Positions 60,836 to 64,000 of a stretch of DNA of 64,000 bases are shown here, piece by piece. The DNA is taken from assembly GCF_026213295.1 (NCBI RefSeq), contig NC_079415.1, positions 27,148,345 to 27,212,344 on the forward strand, read 5' to 3'. The DNA comes from Gadus chalcogrammus. Lineage: Eukaryota > Chordata > Actinopteri > Gadiformes > Gadidae. The translations under genes and the position numbers were made by a program. Below the pieces are notes generated by a model. The model worked only from the letters and a program-made list of their open reading frames with translations, did no database searches and had not been told where the DNA came from. How positions within the stretch are numbered: the stretch's first letter is position 1; each line of letters opens with the position of its first letter.

Positions 60836-61489
60836 ACCTAGCCGCACATTCTTGGTAAATTATTTGGGAAAGAACAGCTGATGCAGCGGTAATAAGTTGT
60901 AGGCTACTTTTAAATCACTGCATCTGCAAACACCGTACAGCAAACACATATTTTCTTGACACAGACATCGTATAGGCCTACATGCCCATAACTTTTAGGA
61001 TTGATGAGTATTTGATCGTGAAAAACATTGTTTTACCGCGAGTGAGTGTTAAAAAGAATGAATGAATGCGGGCGCGCGCGTGTGCTCTGTTTAAACACAC
61101 GCAAACTAAACACGTAACGCATAATACAATCAATGGCAATGTCTATTACCGCGGAGACACATGCATATTAGGATAGCATACAATACTGATAAGAAACAAT
61201 GTTTATAATGTAGGCCTATTGCGTATATCATTAAATAGAACCACAGTTACCGCATATCATATGTTATATTATTTAAGTTTTCTTTGGCGAAATTTATTTG
61301 AGGACTCAGTATTTCTGAAGTTGTGGAAGAAAACCCCTTATTCCATGTGTGAATTAGGCCATATTATTTGGCAATAAACTGAGCCATTTGCAGTTTGAAA
61401 TTCATGTGCATCTGTCTCATCGGAGACTGCAGACGCGCTGTCAAAATATCGACTCGTCCGATTCAAATGCGCTCCTGGCTCTTAAAGGG

Positions 61490-61705
61490 GATGGGAGCTG
61501 GCACTCTCATTGGTTTGTTGGACGTTACGCCCAAACCACACCTACGGGTAATTAGGCTGCTTCAGACCAACCCTTTTGACACTTGCGCCGCGACGCAAGT
61601 GTCATTTATCCGCCTGTAAAATAGCGATAGCGCCGTAGAACCGCCCACAAAGCTACTTGCGCTTTGCGCTTCCCACTTGCGTTTCAGACCGTTAAAATAG
61701 GGCCC
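61490..61705 (-). repeat. Harbinger TIR, family A, right copy
   Basis: Reverse complement of the left A copy. It abuts and truncates the 3' end of the transposase remnant. Flanks show no clear 3-bp duplication shared with the left A copy. Confidence 0.82.
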
Positions 61706-62704
61706 CTCTAATCTATCCTCATTAATGTTATCGACACATCCATGATTCATGGCAATGTTGTGTAAAACACAACATGCCACAAAGAATGCTGCGACTTTTT
61801 GAGGACCATACTGTAAAGTACCACCTGACCTATCCAAACACCTGCAGCGCATTTTCAGTATTCCGAATGTACGTTCAATTACACTGCGTGTTTGTGTGTG
61901 TTTCCTGTTGAATACAATTTCGCGCACTGTTGCTGGCATAAGAAATGGGGTCATGAGCCATGACTTCAACAGATAGCCGTTGTCCCCTAACAGCCACCCA
62001 TCCAAGGGAGGATTCCCCTCGAATATAGCAGGAATGGTCGAGTTTGCCAATATGAAAGAGTCATGGCTTGAGCCAGGGTAATTAGCAAAGACATGATTTA
62101 TTCAGCATCGGAAATGACTTGGATATTAATCGAATGAGTTCCGTTCCGGTTTATGTATACGAGTGCGTATACATAATTTTTATGTATACGAGTGCGAGTT
62201 TACTGATGGGGCAAGTCGAGCACATGGGTGCAGTCTATAGCACCAAGGACGACAGGGAACCCATACTTGGTCCAAAACTCCTGCTTTGTTCTTTCCTGGC
62301 TGTCAGGTGTAACGGGGAATTTTATGTATTCCCCAGCATGTCGGACTAGACCTGACGTAACTGCATGTATAGCCGAACTTATTGCCGATTGCGAAATGCA
62401 CCCAATAGAACTAAGGGGATGCTGGAACGACCCAGATGCATAGAAATGCAGTGCCGCTGTAACTTTCACTTCAACGGGGAGGGCATAGGGACAGCGTGCA
62501 CCTGTCCCCAGCTCATCTGCCAGGAGATGGCAGATATCTGTGACAGCCTGACGAGGTCAGGCGTAGCTTACGCCTGCATTCCACCTCACTCAGGGAGAGA
62601 TAGGTGTGTCTGGGCCGGTAGACCCTCTCCCCCCGGCGTCTGATCCTCTGTCCCAAGACGTATTCCATTCCACTGTGCAATAGAAAAATTATGAGCAATC
62701 TCAA
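61706..62704 (-). pseudogene. PIF/Harbinger transposase remnant
   Basis: Read on the minus strand in three broken pieces: RGERVYRPRHTYLSLSEVEC (near 62600), a middle piece with PLSSIGCISQSAISSAIHAV and GAIDCTHV (first catalytic Asp at 62233-62235), and a C-terminal piece with LDGWLLGDNGYLL (second Asp at 61982-61984) and SVIERTFGILKMRCRCL (Glu at 61874-61876). The DDE residues persist, but frameshifts and a small GTATACGAGTGCG duplication near 62150-62210 kill it. The enzyme would cut and paste Harbinger elements. Confidence 0.85.
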
Positions 62705-63034
62705 CTTAACTGGTAAGTTGCAGAGTAAGGTTTTAAATGGACTTACAGAAGGTGATTTCGCAGTCTTCAGAATTGTAGTTCCTGATTCTTGACGGACAAC
62801 CCACTTTGAAAGATGTCCTTATATACATGTGTCTCTTGCCACTATTGGTCAACCAGGTTAATTTGATCCGTCATTACGCCTGATACAATTCGCGTGAATA
62901 ATTTGGGTAAATGTGTACGCTAGATTTATGCCTATTTATTTTATATTTATGGACACCACAATGATTTTCCTTGTGTGGTAATCTTTAATTTTCCTTGTAA
63001 TGATGTATGGTTTGCAAAAATGGGAACTGCTGTC

Positions 63035-63383
63035 CGTGTAGATGAGAGAAGCAAAGTTTATGCGCGAGGTGCACAAGCAATCCGTATGCATCGCATGCGC
63101 ATGTATGCATGCGCCCTTAAAATAGCATCTGAACAACGCGCCACTGACTTTAAACCAGGTATTTCCTGGTCAGTAGCGCAATGGTATTCAGAAACGGCAA
63201 AATACAGTTTGCGCCAGAACACGCCTCCTCCTTCCGCCGAACCGCCCCTTGGGGCGCATGATCAATCCCTAATTTACCGGCGAGTGGCGGTGGTGGGAAA
63301 AGAACGCTCTGCGCCAGTTGTAAACTAGCAACGACATATGCGCCAGTGACTAAGTCACTTGCGCCGGATGCAAGATAGGGCCC
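63035..63383 (-). repeat. Harbinger TIR, family B, right copy
   Basis: Reverse complement of 60487-60835, ending ATAGGGCCC at 63383. It is followed by AGC, which also precedes the A-left terminus (59787-59789). Confidence 0.85.
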
Positions 63384-63888
63384 AGCGAGTGAGTGGACGA
63401 GCGAGGAGAGCGAGCGGTAGCGTGAGTGTCTAGTGAAGAAACTAACGAGTCCGGTAGAATAAATTACCCATCCTGTCAATAATCGGTTGCCGCTTCATTC
63501 CGACCTATAAGCAGACCAACTGCCGGTCAAATCACACAAAACAATAGAGACAGGCTATTTCTTTCGCGCTTGGCCCACTTTGGATAAATGTCGTTCATAT
63601 CGCATGTGAGGACTTCGACGGCTGTGGAGAAATGCAATCCACCGTAGCCACGGAGAGCTGTCATCACAGAGTGGGTATCTCGTCGCAGACTTGCGGCATC
63701 GATAAGAGGAGCGGTGTCAGAAGACTATTATTTAGACATATTATTAGCACATTTCAATCAGACATTTTGACCGGAGAGTTAGAAAGGGCGTATCGCACTT
63801 CTGCCTCTCACACCGCTAGAAAGGTTCGTGGCTTTGAGTGTCGCGATTTCGGTTTCGATACGCGTATCGTTACAGCCCTAATTACCAG

Positions 63889-63913
63889 GCTGTCGAATAA
63901 CGCCCACACACAA

Positions 63914-63944
<31 letters not shown>

Positions 63945-64000
63945 CACGGTGGCGGAGTGGTAATCAGGAGAGTCGGGAGAATTCCCGGTGGGCCGTTAAC
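63889..64000. other. Window end, CA-rich
   Basis: Contains imperfect (CA)n at about 63905-63946. The remainder is uninterpreted. Confidence 0.5.

Larger units (their letters stand above)
59289..63880. mobile_element. hAT-type element with nested PIF/Harbinger DNA
   Basis: Starts TATGGCTGTAACGATAC and ends GTATCGTTACAGCCCTA: 17-bp inverted repeats with one mismatch, on the TAGGGCTGTAACGATAC pattern of hAT elements. A perfect 8-bp duplication ATTACCAG flanks it (59281-59288, 63881-63888), as expected for hAT. The hAT arms (59289-59789 and 63384-63880) carry no hAT transposase, so it was a non-autonomous element of about 1 kb before a 3.6-kb insertion. Confidence 0.88.

Overview
The window reads as teleost fish genomic DNA. 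It has spliced genes with GT/AG introns, a V-SINE-like repeat, Ty3/Gypsy, L2-type and other non-LTR elements, many hAT, PIF/Harbinger and piggyBac-like miniature transposons, and very long (CA)n, (CT)n and (GA)n tracts. The species cannot be named from the sequence.

Layout: 1-6.9 kb is intergenic, with a head-to-head (GT)n/(CA)n pair. 6,860-11,283 is a young Ty3/Gypsy retrotransposon with 186-bp LTRs, a 4-bp target duplication, gag, and a pol reached by a predicted -1 frameshift signal; its integrase is broken. 11.3-17.2 kb is intergenic with one palindromic MITE. 17,213-52,046 is the main gene, vwde (von Willebrand factor D and EGF domains), on the + strand. I reconstruct 33 coding exons, with phases agreeing at every junction, totalling 6,288 nt (2,095 residues plus stop). 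The protein order is signal peptide, D8C-like Cys-rich domain, central domains, VWD domain, a basic RQRR cleavage motif, an EGF, a cadherin-like/Ig-like stretch, EGF and cbEGF, proline-rich linkers alternating with EGFs, and a C-terminal array of EGF repeats on eight identical 96-bp exons. Introns carry MITEs, SINE and LINE fragments and microsatellites; some microsatellites sit directly in splice acceptor tracts.

52.6-58.4 kb is non-LTR retrotransposon territory. One LINE remnant is split by a 539-bp TIR element carrying palindromic X-box-like motifs, and a near full-length L2-type element follows with one frameshift. 58.6-58.9 kb holds a CCAAT/TATA promoter and a first coding exon resembling the N-terminus of ABCC4-type ABC transporters; the rest of that gene would lie beyond the window. 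59,289-63,880 is a hAT-type element with a perfect 8-bp target duplication. PIF/Harbinger sequence is nested inside it, with a decayed transposase and two families of terminal repeats in an unusual interleaved order.

The window is therefore one long extracellular-matrix/secreted-protein gene, the start of a second gene, and dense layers of transposons. No RNA genes, CRISPR arrays or bacterial-type operons were seen.
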